Source: Dyadobacter fanqingshengii (lineage in GTDB: Bacteria; Bacteroidota; Bacteroidia; Cytophagales; Spirosomataceae). Taken from it: a stretch of 64,000 nt of DNA. A program made the position numbers and the translations under genes. Under the pieces are notes generated by a model. It did no database searches. It was not told the DNA's origin and saw only the letters and a program-made list of their open reading frames with translations. Shown piece by piece: positions 15,234 to 24,255 of this stretch; the stretch's first letter is position 1; each line of letters begins with the position of its first letter. The stretch lies in contig NZ_CP098806.1 of assembly GCF_023822005.2 (NCBI RefSeq), positions 5,702,501 through 5,766,500 on the forward strand, given 5' to 3'.

Positions 15234-16307
15234 CTAGCGACGGCGTGCACGGGCACCTCCGCGATCATTAACATTGTCCATTACGCAGCGGAAGCCGATG
15301 AAAGCACGACGTTCTGTTTCATATTCGAAAGTTCTCGTGCCAGTCTGTAAGTAGTAAGCGATGTCTTTCCATGAACCGCCTTTCACAACCTTACGAGGTT
15401 CATCAGGATTGTCATATCTTGGGTTCATATCCCAAACGATTGCCGTTGCATTGTCTGTATAAGCATCCGATGTCCACTCTGCAACGTTTCCAGCCATGTT
15501 ATAAAGACCGAAATCATTTGGGTTGTAAGCGTTAGCCGGACCTGTATAAGGATAGCCATCCGCATCATAATTTCCGCGTTGTGGCTTGAAGTTCGCTAAG
15601 AAACATCCTTTGGCGTTCATCGTGTAAGGGTTACCCCAAGGGTATTTGGCAACTGCACGTCCGCCCCTTGCCGCCCATTCCCATTCTGCTTCTGTCGGAA
15701 GACGGAAACCTGTGGAATTGAATTGTCCTTCTTTGTTTTGGAAATCGTGCAAAAGGTTGGTACGCCATTTTGAGAAATACTGAGCTCCCTGCCAGCTAAC
15801 ACCTACAACAGGGTAAGTATCAAAACCCGGGTGCTGATAGTAATATTCAACAAACGGATCACCATTAGAATAAGCAAAGTCTTTTTTCCAGGCTGTTGTA
15901 TCAGGATAGTATTTGGACATAATTTCTTCTTCTCCCAAAACTGAAACAGAGTCAACCAGCAAGGCATTCACAAACTGGCGATATTCGTTGTTTGTGATTT
16001 CAGTGTCATCCATAAAGAATGAGCTGATCGTCACGCGACGGTTCATGTTGTTCATGGACGAAGCTATATCTTCATCGGCCTGTCCCATTACAAAGGAACC
16101 AGATGGTATCACCACCATTCCAGCCGGAGTTGTCTGCTTATAACCTTTACGGGCTGTCGCTGTAATTTCCCCGTTTTGAATCCCGCTTTCCTCTTGTCCT
16201 CCCTTGCCAAACTTACTTTTGATAAACCCGCAACTTTGCATGAGCATAAGAGCGGCTATCAAAAGCAGACTTTTGACTCCATCCCGATAGAACACTTTCA
16301 CATTCAT
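15234..16307 (-). CDS. gldK: Gliding motility / type IX secretion lipoprotein GldK
   Basis: GldK (PorK) is the outer-membrane lipoprotein that forms the periplasmic ring of the T9SS with GldN. The 357-residue protein has a lipobox LMQSC (Cys26). Its formylglycine-generating-enzyme-like domain (about 60-345) has the motifs GMVVIPSGSFVMGQADED, FFMDDTEITNNEYRQF, FRLPTEAEWEWAARGG, LYNMAGNVAEWTSD and the final RTFEYETERRAFIGFRCV. Catalytic cysteines of true sulfatase activators are not needed here. It is the first gene of the gldKLMN run, 357 nt downstream of porP. Confidence 0.96.
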   Translation of the reverse strand: MNVKVFYRDGVKSLLLIAALMLMQSCGFIKSKFGKGGQEESGIQNGEITATARKGYKQTTPAGMVVIPSGSFVMGQADEDIASSMNNMNRRVTISSFFMDDTEITNNEYRQFVNALLVDSVSVLGEEEIMSKYYPDTTAWKKDFAYSNGDPFVEYYYQHPGFDTYPVVGVSWQGAQYFSKWRTNLLHDFQNKEGQFNSTGFRLPTEAEWEWAARGGRAVAKYPWGNPYTMNAKGCFLANFKPQRGNYDADGYPYTGPANAYNPNDFGLYNMAGNVAEWTSDAYTDNATAIVWDMNPRYDNPDEPRKVVKGGSWKDIAYYLQTGTRTFEYETERRAFIGFRCVMDNVNDRGGARARRR

Positions 16308-16664
16308 AGTGTTTTTGTAAAATTTGAATAATAAAATGTTAGCCTAAAAACGTCGACTGGTGATATATAGTATACTTGAAATACAAACAAAAATAACAAT
16401 CTCACGCTCAGCAGGATTCTGGGAGAAATCATATTGTGGAGCTCCCGTATCCGTCACAAAGCCTGCATTTATCGAGTTAACGTAAGAATAAGATAAATGG
16501 TATAAGGCAAGATTATTTTACAAATATAAATTAAAGTTTTGCAAACTGCTTAACTACAATTACCTACTGGTTTACAAAAACCGTTTAATAAATGGCAAAT
16601 TGGCCACTTTTTTAATAATTTCCGGATTCCATAGTACTATATACGGAGCATTTTTCCTTGCCGT
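16308..16664. other. 357-nt intergenic region between porP and gldK
   Basis: No open reading frame with coding character and no tRNA- or riboswitch-like fold was seen. It is AT-rich. On the minus strand it holds a TATATTTG box (16521-16528) that matches the Bacteroidota -7 consensus and could start a gldK transcript with a leader of about 200 nt. The size suggests that gldKLMN has its own promoter separate from porP. Confidence 0.5.
16521..16528 (-). promoter_or_regulatory. Candidate -7 box for the gldKLMN transcript
   Basis: Read on the minus strand the sequence is TATATTTG, an exact TAnnTTTG match. No TTTG was found at the standard spacing, so the call is tentative. Confidence 0.3.
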
Positions 16665-17642
16665 CTAAAATCTGAAACGCGGCGTCCGAATAATAGTCTT
16701 TTTGCCAAACTTTGGAGAAGGCAATGCATAGGACAACATTACTTCGAAAGATGACGGTGCTTTTGATTCATTTCCTCCCAGTACAAGATCATACGCTCCC
16801 GAGAGCTTGAGCGATTGATCCGGCAGCAAATAAATCCCCCCCATTAAGATAAAATACGTGTCCTGCTGTCTGTAAGTTCCGCCAATCCAATAACGCTTAT
16901 TATAGGTTACGGTTGCGCCGCCCTCACCTGAAAACGTGCTAATGTCTGATTTTAAAAGGACAATAGGCTGTATATCAAGCATGTAACCGAGTTCAATGTT
17001 TATGCCAGCATTAAAATAGAGCGTTTGGGGTAACGGATTGGTCGCCGTTGTGGATCCCAGTTGATATTTCGGCTCTAAAAGGTGGTTTAAAGAAAGACCG
17101 GCGTAGAAGGTTTCATTTTCAAATCGTGCGCCGATAGAAAAGTCGGGGTTGATTTCCGAAATGTTGCCGGTTGGAATCAAAGGATCATCGAGATCCTGAT
17201 ATCTTAACTTACTGTAATCAATAGACTGTCTGAATAAACCCGCGCTCGCACCAACCTGAAAATTGCCTCCGAAAGCGGGAATGCGGTAAGCTGCCGAAAC
17301 TTTAAAATCCTGGTCTGTACGCGGTCCACTGCGGTCATTCAATGCATAGAACCCAATTCCAAAATTCTTGATAGGCATACTGAATGCAAAAAGCTGGGTT
17401 GAAAGCGCACCGCCTTCGTCCGTAACATTTGTGCCCTGATAGCCTGCGTATTGCGTTCTGTGTGTGAGCTGGAACTTGGTGAGCCCGTCCGCCCCAGCTG
17501 CTGCCGGATTAAGATATAACTGATTGAGAGAAAATAAGCTGAATTGTGCGTCTTTCTGAGCCATCGCACCGGAGGTGGTCAGGAGTATTATTGCAAGCAG
17601 CCGGTTATATTTAATACTTCGAATAATAAACGTCAAAGTCAT
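16665..17642 (-). CDS. porP: Type IX secretion system outer-membrane protein, PorP/SprF family
   Basis: PorP/SprF proteins are outer-membrane beta-barrels of the T9SS that bind the cell-surface attachment of cargo or the GldK ring. The 325-residue protein has a signal peptide (LLAIILLTTSGAMAQ). The family signature QFSLFSLNQLYLNPAAAG follows at once, then alternating beta-strands and a C-terminal SFEVMLSYAL barrel strand. The order porP-gldK-L-M-N is the same as porPKLMN in Porphyromonas. A terminator upstream separates it from hemD, so it likely begins its own transcript. Confidence 0.93.
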   Translation of the reverse strand: MTLTFIIRSIKYNRLLAIILLTTSGAMAQKDAQFSLFSLNQLYLNPAAAGADGLTKFQLTHRTQYAGYQGTNVTDEGGALSTQLFAFSMPIKNFGIGFYALNDRSGPRTDQDFKVSAAYRIPAFGGNFQVGASAGLFRQSIDYSKLRYQDLDDPLIPTGNISEINPDFSIGARFENETFYAGLSLNHLLEPKYQLGSTTATNPLPQTLYFNAGINIELGYMLDIQPIVLLKSDISTFSGEGGATVTYNKRYWIGGTYRQQDTYFILMGGIYLLPDQSLKLSGAYDLVLGGNESKAPSSFEVMLSYALPSPKFGKKTIIRTPRFRF

Positions 17643-17727
17643 GCCTGTGGGTTTGGTTAAGGAACACGCCGGGAGTTTTCGGATTTTATTTATAACGCAT
17701 ATTGCTTAAAAAAATTGATAAAATAAC

Positions 17728-17760
17728 AAAAAAGCCCCGGAAATTTTCCGGGGCTTTTTT
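17728..17760 (-). terminator. Terminator after hemD
   Basis: The stem CCCCGGAAA (17735-17743) / TTTCCGGGG (17745-17753) extends outward through AAAAAAG / CTTTTTT. It sits 15 nt beyond the hemD stop on the minus strand and is symmetric. It separates the hemD/DUF4271 transcript from porP. Confidence 0.85.
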
Positions 17761-17774
17761 GGGGGAAAAACGAC

Positions 17775-18557
17775 TCAAACATTGTTCGCTTGTCTGATAT
17801 AAAGGTCGAGCGCGCCGGTCATAGACGGGGCATTCGGCAATGGTGCCTGAATGTCCAGAAAAAGACCTGCATCTGTCACTGCTTTTGCTGTTGTTGGGCC
17901 GAAAGCAGCAATACGCGTAGAGTTTTGCTTGTAATCAGGGAAGTTATCGTATAGCGACTTTATCCCCGACGGGCTGAAAAATGCAATGATATCGTAGTAA
18001 ACATCCTCCAAGTCAGAGAGATCAGCAGAACCGGTCTGATACATGGTTGCCTCAACGAAATGGAATTCTTCTGTATCTGCAAACTCAGGAATGTCATTTT
18101 TACGAACGTCCGAGCACGGATAAAGGAATTTCTCCTTCTTATGTTTCCGCATCAGCTCGATCAGTTCAGCGGCTGTTTTAGTGCCTGTGAAGATTTTACG
18201 CTTGCGGATCACAATATATTTCTGAAGATAATTGGCAGTCTGTTCCGAAATGCAGAAATATTTCATCGTCGCCGGCACTTCCACTCTTCCTTCATTACAG
18301 ATCCGAAAGAAATGATCAATGGCATTACGGCTGGTAAAAATAACCGCAGTATGATCCAGAATGTTGATTTTTTGCTTGCGAAACTCTTTATAAGAAACTC
18401 CGTCAATTTGTATGAACGGCCTGAAATCTACTTTAATATTATACTTTTTGGCCAATTCATAGTAAGGTGAATTCTCGTCGGCTGGTCTGGATTGACTAAC
18501 TAAAAGGCTGGTTACTTTTTTAAGCCGCTCCTGATCAAAATGGATGGTATCACTCAT
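17775..18557 (-). CDS. hemD: Uroporphyrinogen-III synthase
   Basis: HemD closes and isomerises hydroxymethylbilane to uroporphyrinogen III in heme synthesis. This family has low sequence identity but the 260-residue protein shows the two-lobe alternating alpha/beta pattern. Supporting elements are HTAVIFTSRNAIDHFF (about 69-84), the ISEQTANYL helix, SDVRKNDIPEF and the late DIIAFFSPSGIKSLY plus AAFGPTTAKAV motifs near 200-226. The upstream neighbour encodes a DUF4271 membrane protein (42 nt away), a pairing common in Bacteroidota genomes. Confidence 0.9.
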   Translation of the reverse strand: MSDTIHFDQERLKKVTSLLVSQSRPADENSPYYELAKKYNIKVDFRPFIQIDGVSYKEFRKQKINILDHTAVIFTSRNAIDHFFRICNEGRVEVPATMKYFCISEQTANYLQKYIVIRKRKIFTGTKTAAELIELMRKHKKEKFLYPCSDVRKNDIPEFADTEEFHFVEATMYQTGSADLSDLEDVYYDIIAFFSPSGIKSLYDNFPDYKQNSTRIAAFGPTTAKAVTDAGLFLDIQAPLPNAPSMTGALDLYIRQANNV

Positions 18558-18599
18558 GTATAATCCTCATTAGTTTAAATTCCGTTTCATGTTCTGCAA

Positions 18600-19781
18600 T
18601 TACAAAGCAAACTTTATGCCGACAATGAGCGGGATTATTTCAATGACGCAAAGGTACGAAAATAAATACAGATTAATCAACGAACCCGGAGGCTTGGTTA
18701 CAATGTATAATGCCAGGAATCTCGCTGAATAGAACAGTAAAAATGGGGCCAGAACATAGGTTCTCATCTCATTTAGCCAGTTTATGTGGTTGAAACTGAG
18801 CATGAAAACCAGCAGAAACAGTGCTGCATAAAACAGGTAAGAGGATTGTATTATTTTAAGAAAGATGATATCGACCGTCTTGTCCAGATTGAGCATGTTA
18901 CCGGCCATTACCATGCCTATATATTTGAGATATGTAAGCAGGAAGAAAATGGCGGAAAGGATGAAAAAGTCTCCCACAATTTGCAGCGTATTTGACTTTT
19001 CAGATAATATCGTGCTGACAGAAAATACATTAAGCTCATTTGCCGAAAAGAAAACCACGATAAAGCTCATCAGCATCGAAGTGATGATAACGAAAAATAT
19101 AACGGTGTTGCTGTAAGGTTTGTTAATTTTAGAAAGCTGATCCCTTGGATCGTTATTGAAAAACTCAATAGGATTTATCAAACGTATAAATGACAAGGGG
19201 TTAGCATTGAAAATCCAGACGGTCAGTATGAGAATGAGAATGAGGGAAAGGGCTGCGAAGTTACCGAACGGCGTAAATGTGATGGGTTTAATGTTAATAA
19301 AATTGCGTCCTGCCTGCTCAATGGTCATGGGATCATTGCGTTTCTTTTTGTTACAAAGCAGCACAGATTTGTCCCCAATGCCCGAACTGCCGTAAACTGT
19401 AAGCAGCAATTCGTCTTTTTTGTAGAGCTTGTAAAGGCTATCAATGTTGAGTTCCTGCCACTGGTCTTTGGCCACCTTGTTCTGAAGGGAGCCTTCTAAA
19501 AACAGATAACTCTCATTTTCAGCTTTTACGAGCAGCACATACCGACGGTTTTTAACGAGATCAATGTATAAGCTGACATAACGCGCGCCCTCGTTCACGC
19601 CCTGGGAGAATGGGACGTAGTTTTTGTATTGAGGATTGTAAACGAGCCAGTCGTTCTGGTAATCGTATACCGGGAAATATTGCTCGGGAGGATTAACTTC
19701 GGCCGCGCCGGAAGCCATTGTTCCGGAAACGGAAAAAGCGATGAGAAAAGCCCAAAAAAGCGTAAAAGAAATGGACTTCAT
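18600..19781 (-). CDS. DUF4271-family membrane protein
   Basis: This 393-residue protein has a signal peptide (about 1-24), a periplasmic region of about 140 residues, and some seven membrane helices from about residue 172 to the C-terminus. The domain order and its adjacency to hemD match the Bacteroidota family annotated DUF4271. Function is unknown; no catalytic motif was found. Arginine-rich membrane edges (INPIEFFNNDPRDQLSK) suggest the loop after the first helix faces the cytoplasm. It is transcribed with hemD. Confidence 0.8.
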   Translation of the reverse strand: MKSISFTLFWAFLIAFSVSGTMASGAAEVNPPEQYFPVYDYQNDWLVYNPQYKNYVPFSQGVNEGARYVSLYIDLVKNRRYVLLVKAENESYLFLEGSLQNKVAKDQWQELNIDSLYKLYKKDELLLTVYGSSGIGDKSVLLCNKKKRNDPMTIEQAGRNFINIKPITFTPFGNFAALSLILILILTVWIFNANPLSFIRLINPIEFFNNDPRDQLSKINKPYSNTVIFFVIITSMLMSFIVVFFSANELNVFSVSTILSEKSNTLQIVGDFFILSAIFFLLTYLKYIGMVMAGNMLNLDKTVDIIFLKIIQSSYLFYAALFLLVFMLSFNHINWLNEMRTYVLAPFLLFYSARFLALYIVTKPPGSLINLYLFSYLCVIEIIPLIVGIKFAL

Positions 19782-19787
19782 TGGTAT

Positions 19788-19816
19788 AAAAAAGGGCGGG
19801 GTTTCCCCAGCCCTCT
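19788..19816 (-). terminator. Terminator after sucD
   Basis: On the minus strand the stem AGGGCTGGGG / CCCCGCCCT with an AAA loop is followed by a T-run (19786-19793). It lies 26 nt past the sucD stop and before the DUF4271 start. Confidence 0.8.
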
Positions 19817-19841
19817 TAAAAAGTTATATGTAAGCAGGTTA

Positions 19842-20720
19842 CTATTTTCTTCCAAGAGCGATCAGCATCGTTTCGCCGATCAATGCAGGCGATTCAGCTA
19901 CAAAAATACCTGACTCCTTCATAATTCTGATTTTAGCTTCTGCTGTATCGTCAGCACCACCGATAATTGCACCCGCATGGCCCATTCTGCGTCCTTTCGG
20001 AGCAGTTTGTCCGGCGATGAAACCTACGACCGGCTTTTTGTTACCCGTTGATTTAATGTAGTTGGCAGCATCCGCTTCCATGCTTCCACCAATTTCGCCG
20101 ATCATGACGATTGCTTCCGTTTCAGGGTCGTTCATTAACAATTCAACCGCTTCCTTCGTTGTTGTTCCAATGATAGGGTCACCTCCGATTCCGATGGCAG
20201 TCGTTTGTCCAAGTCCTGCACGCGTCAATTGGTCAACAGCTTCGTAAGTTAATGTTCCTGATTTTGACACAAGACCAACCGTTCCTTTTTTGAAGATAAA
20301 ACCTGGCATAATGCCCACTTTACATTCCTCAGCAGTGATAACACCCGGACAGTTTGGGCCGATCAGACGGCAATTTTTGTTTTTAATATATTCTTTTGCC
20401 TGCATCATGTCCTTGGTAGGGATACCTTCGGTGATACAAACGATAACGCCAATTCCAGCATCAGCAGCTTCCATAATAGCATCAGCAGCAAAAGCCGGAG
20501 GAACGAAAATGATAGATACATCCGCACCAGTCGCACGAACAGCCAGGTCAACAGTGTTAAAAACAGGTCTTTCAAGATGTGAAAGGCCGCCTTTGCCCGG
20601 AGTTACGCCACCTACGACATTAGTACCGTATTCGATCATTTGCTGGGCGTGAAAAGAGCCCTCCGATCCGGTAAATCCCTGAACTATAATCTTAGAATTT
20701 TTATTAACTAAAACGCTCAT
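19842..20720 (-). CDS. sucD: Succinyl-CoA ligase (synthetase), alpha subunit
   Basis: SucD pairs with SucC to convert succinyl-CoA to succinate with formation of ATP or GTP in the citric acid cycle. The 292-residue protein has the CoA-binding Rossmann motif [20 protein letters not shown] (about 14-33), GPNCPGVI near 121 and the phosphorylated His248 in the GHAGAIIGG motif. Length is normal. sucC is not adjacent, which is common in Bacteroidota. It appears monocistronic with its own terminator. Confidence 0.97.
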   Translation of the reverse strand: MSVLVNKNSKIIVQGFTGSEGSFHAQQMIEYGTNVVGGVTPGKGGLSHLERPVFNTVDLAVRATGADVSIIFVPPAFAADAIMEAADAGIGVIVCITEGIPTKDMMQAKEYIKNKNCRLIGPNCPGVITAEECKVGIMPGFIFKKGTVGLVSKSGTLTYEAVDQLTRAGLGQTTAIGIGGDPIIGTTTKEAVELLMNDPETEAIVMIGEIGGSMEADAANYIKSTGNKKPVVGFIAGQTAPKGRRMGHAGAIIGGADDTAEAKIRIMKESGIFVAESPALIGETMLIALGRK

Positions 20721-20823
20721 GTTGGTAAATCAGTTTTTTTGGTAAAAGTAGAACGAAAAGCACGAAGTAGCAAAATGTAGCCAGAATTTGTAAATTGCTT
20801 TTTTGACAATACTAAGCAGGTTT

Positions 20824-21426
20824 ATGCAGATACTCAGCAGCCCACATATATTTTCCAACTTAGTTCTGAGTTTTACCAGTTTATTTATTTTTTCAAGGTA
20901 TTTCAGAATGCAGCCGTTTATCAGCAAGTGGCTCTGGGGCATATTTTTGTTTTTTATCGCCCTTGTCGCACTTACGGATCTGCTCGTGTACGCAGGCGTG
21001 GAAAGCCTGGAAACCATCCACGAGATCGCCATCGCGGGCGAAATGACATTGGGCGCATTTTGCCTGGTGTCTGCGTCGTGGTGCCTTATCATGCGTTATA
21101 AAGCAGGTACCTACTTCTTTGCATCCACCATTGGGCTGGGGTTGCTGCTGATGTATTGTATAACCTGGTTTGGCGTCGAATACGTAGGTCTCATCATTAA
21201 ATCCCTCGCGATACTGATCACATTGCTCATATCATGCGTCGGACTGGCAAGCCGTCAAAAAAGTGCGTTGTGGGTGATATTTTCCATGATGTTGCTGGCA
21301 TTGTCCACCAAATCTGGGAATCTTCCGATTCCAATGGACCCGGTGGATATTAACCATTATATGATGGTGCTGTCCGTTATTTGCGTTGGCAGGGCCATGC
21401 GGGATCAGTATAAAATCCTTTTTTAA
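20824..21426 (+). CDS. Multipass membrane protein of unknown function
   Basis: The ATG at 20824 is preferred to an in-frame TTG at 20803. It gives 200 residues with about six to seven predicted helices (for example residues 14-28, 38-58, 68-90, 98-116, 120-140, 146-160). Small charged loops such as FRMQPFISKW separate them. A histidine-containing loop (ESLETIHEIAIAGEM) and a conserved-looking NLPIPMDPVDINHYMMV segment could hold functional polar residues. I do not recognise the family. It is divergent from sucD and upstream of the azurin gene. Confidence 0.75.
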   Translation: MQILSSPHIFSNLVLSFTSLFIFSRYFRMQPFISKWLWGIFLFFIALVALTDLLVYAGVESLETIHEIAIAGEMTLGAFCLVSASWCLIMRYKAGTYFFASTIGLGLLLMYCITWFGVEYVGLIIKSLAILITLLISCVGLASRQKSALWVIFSMMLLALSTKSGNLPIPMDPVDINHYMMVLSVICVGRAMRDQYKILF

Positions 21427-21454
21427 ACCTATTTATCAAACAAATGTTAATGGA

Positions 21455-21486
21455 TTGTTTTTTTTAAATACCGCGTCGTAAATTGC
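21455..21486 (+). promoter_or_regulatory. Candidate promoter for the azurin-like gene
   Basis: TTG (21455-21457) is followed after 21 nt by TAAATTGC (21479-21486). The spacing fits the Bacteroidota TTTG-N19-21-TAnnTTTG pattern and the -7 box matches it loosely. A start near 21491 leaves a leader of about 40 nt. Confidence 0.4.
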
Positions 21487-21529
21487 ACCAGTTAATTATC
21501 AAACAATCAAGTTTACTAATACTCTTAAT

Positions 21530-22024
21530 ATGAAAACGACGAAGTATGGCGTAATGCTTCTTGCCTCAGTTTTGGCTTTTGGAGCTGTTACAATGAACAC
21601 TGCTGAGGCTAAATTGCCAGCCAAAGCAGTTGTTAGCGATGTGAAACAAGCTAAAACCATCGTTATAAAAGGAAGTGATGCAATGCAGTTTGACCTTAAA
21701 GAGATCAAAGTTAAAGCTGGACAAAAAGTGAAACTGACTTTGACACACTCAGGTAAACTTGCAAAAGCTGCAATGGGACATAACTGGGTTTTGTTGAAGC
21801 CAGGAACTGACGTTGCTGCATTCGGGTCGAAAGCTGCTGCTGCAAGAGAAACAGAATACATTCCTAAGGCGGAAGAAGCAAGCATCATCGCGCATACCAA
21901 GCTGGTTGGCGGTGGCGAAAGCGACACAGTGGAATTTACTGCACCTGCAAAAGGAACTTACACTTACATCTGCAGTTTCCCTGGTCACTATGCTTTGATG
22001 AAAGGAACATTCATTGTTGAATAA
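21530..22024 (+). CDS. Azurin-like cupredoxin
   Basis: Azurins carry electrons through a type 1 copper in the periplasm. The 164-residue protein has a signal peptide (about 1-27). The cupredoxin fold shows all expected copper ligands: His84 (MGHNW), Cys148, His153 and axial Met157 in the CSFPGHYALMKG loop. The N-terminal VIKGSDAMQFDLKEIKVKAGQKVKL strands also fit the family in short segments. Redox partners are not encoded nearby. A strong terminator follows, shared with the convergent thioredoxin-like gene. Confidence 0.93.
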   Translation: MKTTKYGVMLLASVLAFGAVTMNTAEAKLPAKAVVSDVKQAKTIVIKGSDAMQFDLKEIKVKAGQKVKLTLTHSGKLAKAAMGHNWVLLKPGTDVAAFGSKAAAARETEYIPKAEEASIIAHTKLVGGGESDTVEFTAPAKGTYTYICSFPGHYALMKGTFIVE

Positions 22025-22040
22025 GTAATTTAGAAATACA

Positions 22041-22076
22041 AAAAAAGCGCTGGTCTCTATGATCAGCGCTTTTTTT
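22041..22076. terminator. Bidirectional terminator between the azurin and TlpA-like genes
   Basis: The 12-bp stem AAAAAAGCGCTG (22041-22052) / CAGCGCTTTTTT (22064-22075) has an 11-nt loop. It serves both convergent genes. Confidence 0.88.
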
Positions 22077-22090
22077 ATGTCCTTTCGGTT

Positions 22091-22636
22091 TTAGATTTCC
22101 GCGAGTTGCTTCTCGATCAGATCCACGATTTCCGGCCTGTCCCACTGCGACGCGCCGACTTCTTCCACTAATATCTTGCCTTTGTAAATAATGTAAGTTC
22201 TTGGAATTGCATTGCCGTCCAGCGCAGGAGGATAAGCGCCCGCAAACTGATAAAAAGGTAAATTGTAGCCTTTACGTGCGATGAATGGATTTACTGTCTC
22301 AGCATCTTCATCAGAAATAATGTAGAACGATACTTTTTCGTGTGTTTTGTATTTATCGTAAAGTTTCTGAATGCCCGGCATTTCCATGTTGCAAGGCCCG
22401 CACCAGGTAGCCCATACATTTAAAAACACCAGCTTATTTTCATCCATCGCCACTGGTTTGCCTTCCAGGTCTCTCAGATCAGACAAATAAACAGACGCTG
22501 CTGCATCTTGCCCAGGAACAGCATTTTCTACATTAGCCTCTTTACTGTCTATCGGTTCAACGAACGAATAATACACAGCTCCCGCTGCAATGAGTAGCAA
22601 AATGACGACAAAAATTTTCTTTGAAGTGGCTGTCAT
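22091..22636 (-). CDS. TlpA/ResA-like membrane-anchored thioredoxin
   Basis: The ATG at 22636 gives 181 residues starting MTATSKKIF, directly before a single N-terminal membrane anchor (about 8-24). A longer reading from 22702 puts 22 extra residues before the anchor and is less likely. The periplasmic domain has the WATWCGPCNMEMPG active site (Cys79, Cys82) and a cis-proline loop at NAIPRTYI. TlpA/ResA proteins reduce disulfides of apocytochromes or copper-site proteins. The convergent azurin gene next door makes a copper or cytochrome role attractive but unproven. Confidence 0.9.
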   Translation of the reverse strand: MTATSKKIFVVILLLIAAGAVYYSFVEPIDSKEANVENAVPGQDAAASVYLSDLRDLEGKPVAMDENKLVFLNVWATWCGPCNMEMPGIQKLYDKYKTHEKVSFYIISDEDAETVNPFIARKGYNLPFYQFAGAYPPALDGNAIPRTYIIYKGKILVEEVGASQWDRPEIVDLIEKQLAEI

Positions 22637-22754
22637 AACTGGTGTAGGATTGGTGAATAAAAGCGATTCCGCAGGCGGAATTGAAATGGTAAAAGTAACC
22701 ATATTCTGCCAAAAGCACTTTAAAAACTACGTTGGAAAAATAGGGCGTGCGATT

Positions 22755-22790
22755 TTTGATGCGTAGTAGGAATTTGAATACTTTTATAGG
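22755..22790 (+). promoter_or_regulatory. Candidate promoter for the TPR gene
   Basis: TTTG (22755-22758) is followed after 20 nt by TACTTTTA (22779-22786), one mismatch from TAnnTTTG at ideal spacing. The start would lie near 22792, about 42 nt before the ATG. Confidence 0.45.
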
Positions 22791-22833
22791 ATAAATAAAA
22801 AACAAATCTGATTTGAGGAAACGGTTTACATTC

Positions 22834-24177
22834 ATGAAAGTTCTAATTTTTGGTCTAATTTCCCTCTCTGCAATTTTTTTCTCTAACTCCACTTTTGCTC
22901 AACGATCGGCTGCGGAATTTTTTGAAGAAGGCAATACCAGGGCAGGAACCGGTGATTTCAACGGTGCACTGCAAGCTTATTCTACGGTAATTTCAATGAG
23001 TCCGGAACATGCACCCAGCTTTTTCAACCGTGGACTGGCCAAGGCAAACCTGAAAGATTTCAGAGGAGCCATTCTGGATTACAACCGCGCTATTGAGCTC
23101 AATCCCAAAGAACCGCTTTATTACCAAAGCAGGGGCGTGAGTAAAAGTTTGCAGGATGATTTTTCGTCAGCCATTGAGGATTATTCCAAAGCTTTGGAAT
23201 TAAATGCAGATGACCCGAAGATCTACTACAACCGGGGTGTGAGCTATGCCAAAATGAAAAAGCACCGCAGCGCGCTTACGGATCTCGATAAAGCATTATC
23301 CCTCAACCCGGACGAGCTTGCAGCTTTATACGCACGGGGAAATTGTAAGCAGGATTTGCAGGAGTATGCAGGCAGTCTGGCCGATTTCACGAGAGTGATT
23401 GAGTTAAGCCCGAAAAGAACAGGTGCTTATGCAGGCCGGGGATTGGCAAAAATAGAATTAGGCGATTTCCAGGGAGCCGTCGCAGATTTCACACGTGCCA
23501 TCGAGCTGAGTCCTAATGAGAGTGATTTTTATGAAAAAAGAGGCTTTGCGAAAAACAAGCTCGAAGACTTTCAGGGAGCAGTAATTGATTTTGATAAAAC
23601 GATTCAGTTGAATGCTCAGAATTACCAGGCGTTTTATGGAAGAGGTTATGCCAAAGGTAAACTCAATGATCCAAGGGGCGCCATCGCTGATCTTTCTACG
23701 TCAATTGAATTGAAAAACACCTATGTAGGCGATCCAAAAAAGGTAGCATATACTGGCAAAATAAATCGTGAGACGCTCGATGCATTGAGAGATCAGGTTC
23801 AGCATAATATTAAAATAGATCATCTGAGTGCCGACAGGGCCGAGGCTTATTTTGTAAGGGGCGTCAGCAAAGCCAAGGTAGGGGAGGTAAAAGGAGCGAT
23901 TCAGGACCTTACAGCCGCAGTTGAACTAAACCCAACCTATTCAACTGCATTCTTCTCGCGCGCAATGGTACGCTCGGCAAGCGGCGATCAGATGGGCGCG
24001 GTTATGGACTTTTCCAGCTCTATCAAATTGCGTTCCGATTACCCGGAAGCGTATTATTTAAGGGGAATTTTGAAAAATAGTCTGGGCGAAGTCCATGATG
24101 GTTGCCTGGATTTAAGTAAGGCGGGCGAATTGGGTTACCAGCAGGCGTATAAAGTGATTGGCAGTTATTGCAATTAA
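22834..24177 (+). CDS. Exported tetratricopeptide-repeat protein
   Basis: The ATG at 22834 is preferred to a TTG at 22813. It gives 447 residues with a signal peptide ending STFAQR. About ten TPR units follow, recognisable by repeated AxxxYxxAIELNP cores (for example DYNRAIELNPKEP, DYSKALELNADDP, DFTRAIELSPNES, DLTAAVELNPTYS). TPR superhelices are protein-protein scaffolds; the partner is unknown. A break in the array near residues 300-330 (KVAYTGKINRETLDALRDQ) separates seven N-terminal repeats from about three C-terminal ones. It is convergent with the SOD gene. Confidence 0.9.
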   Translation: MKVLIFGLISLSAIFFSNSTFAQRSAAEFFEEGNTRAGTGDFNGALQAYSTVISMSPEHAPSFFNRGLAKANLKDFRGAILDYNRAIELNPKEPLYYQSRGVSKSLQDDFSSAIEDYSKALELNADDPKIYYNRGVSYAKMKKHRSALTDLDKALSLNPDELAALYARGNCKQDLQEYAGSLADFTRVIELSPKRTGAYAGRGLAKIELGDFQGAVADFTRAIELSPNESDFYEKRGFAKNKLEDFQGAVIDFDKTIQLNAQNYQAFYGRGYAKGKLNDPRGAIADLSTSIELKNTYVGDPKKVAYTGKINRETLDALRDQVQHNIKIDHLSADRAEAYFVRGVSKAKVGEVKGAIQDLTAAVELNPTYSTAFFSRAMVRSASGDQMGAVMDFSSSIKLRSDYPEAYYLRGILKNSLGEVHDGCLDLSKAGELGYQQAYKVIGSYCN

Positions 24178-24197
24178 TCTTAGTAAAAAACAAAAAA

Positions 24198-24235
24198 AGG
24201 AAAGGGTTAACGATCATGATCATTAACCCTTTCCT
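24198..24235. terminator. Bidirectional terminator between the TPR and SOD genes
   Basis: A perfect 13-bp stem, AGGAAAGGGTTAA (24198-24210) with TTAACCCTTTCCT (24223-24235), has a 12-nt loop that is itself palindromic (GATCATGATC). It lacks a long T-tract on the plus strand, but the minus-strand side is T-rich (TTTTTTTG). Confidence 0.75.
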
Positions 24236-24255
24236 ATATAATGCCGGCTTGTAAG

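Noticed and set aside
22834..24177. The repeated DNA of the TPR gene as a possible tandem repeat element
   Set aside because: The units vary strongly at the DNA level and are explained by protein repeats.
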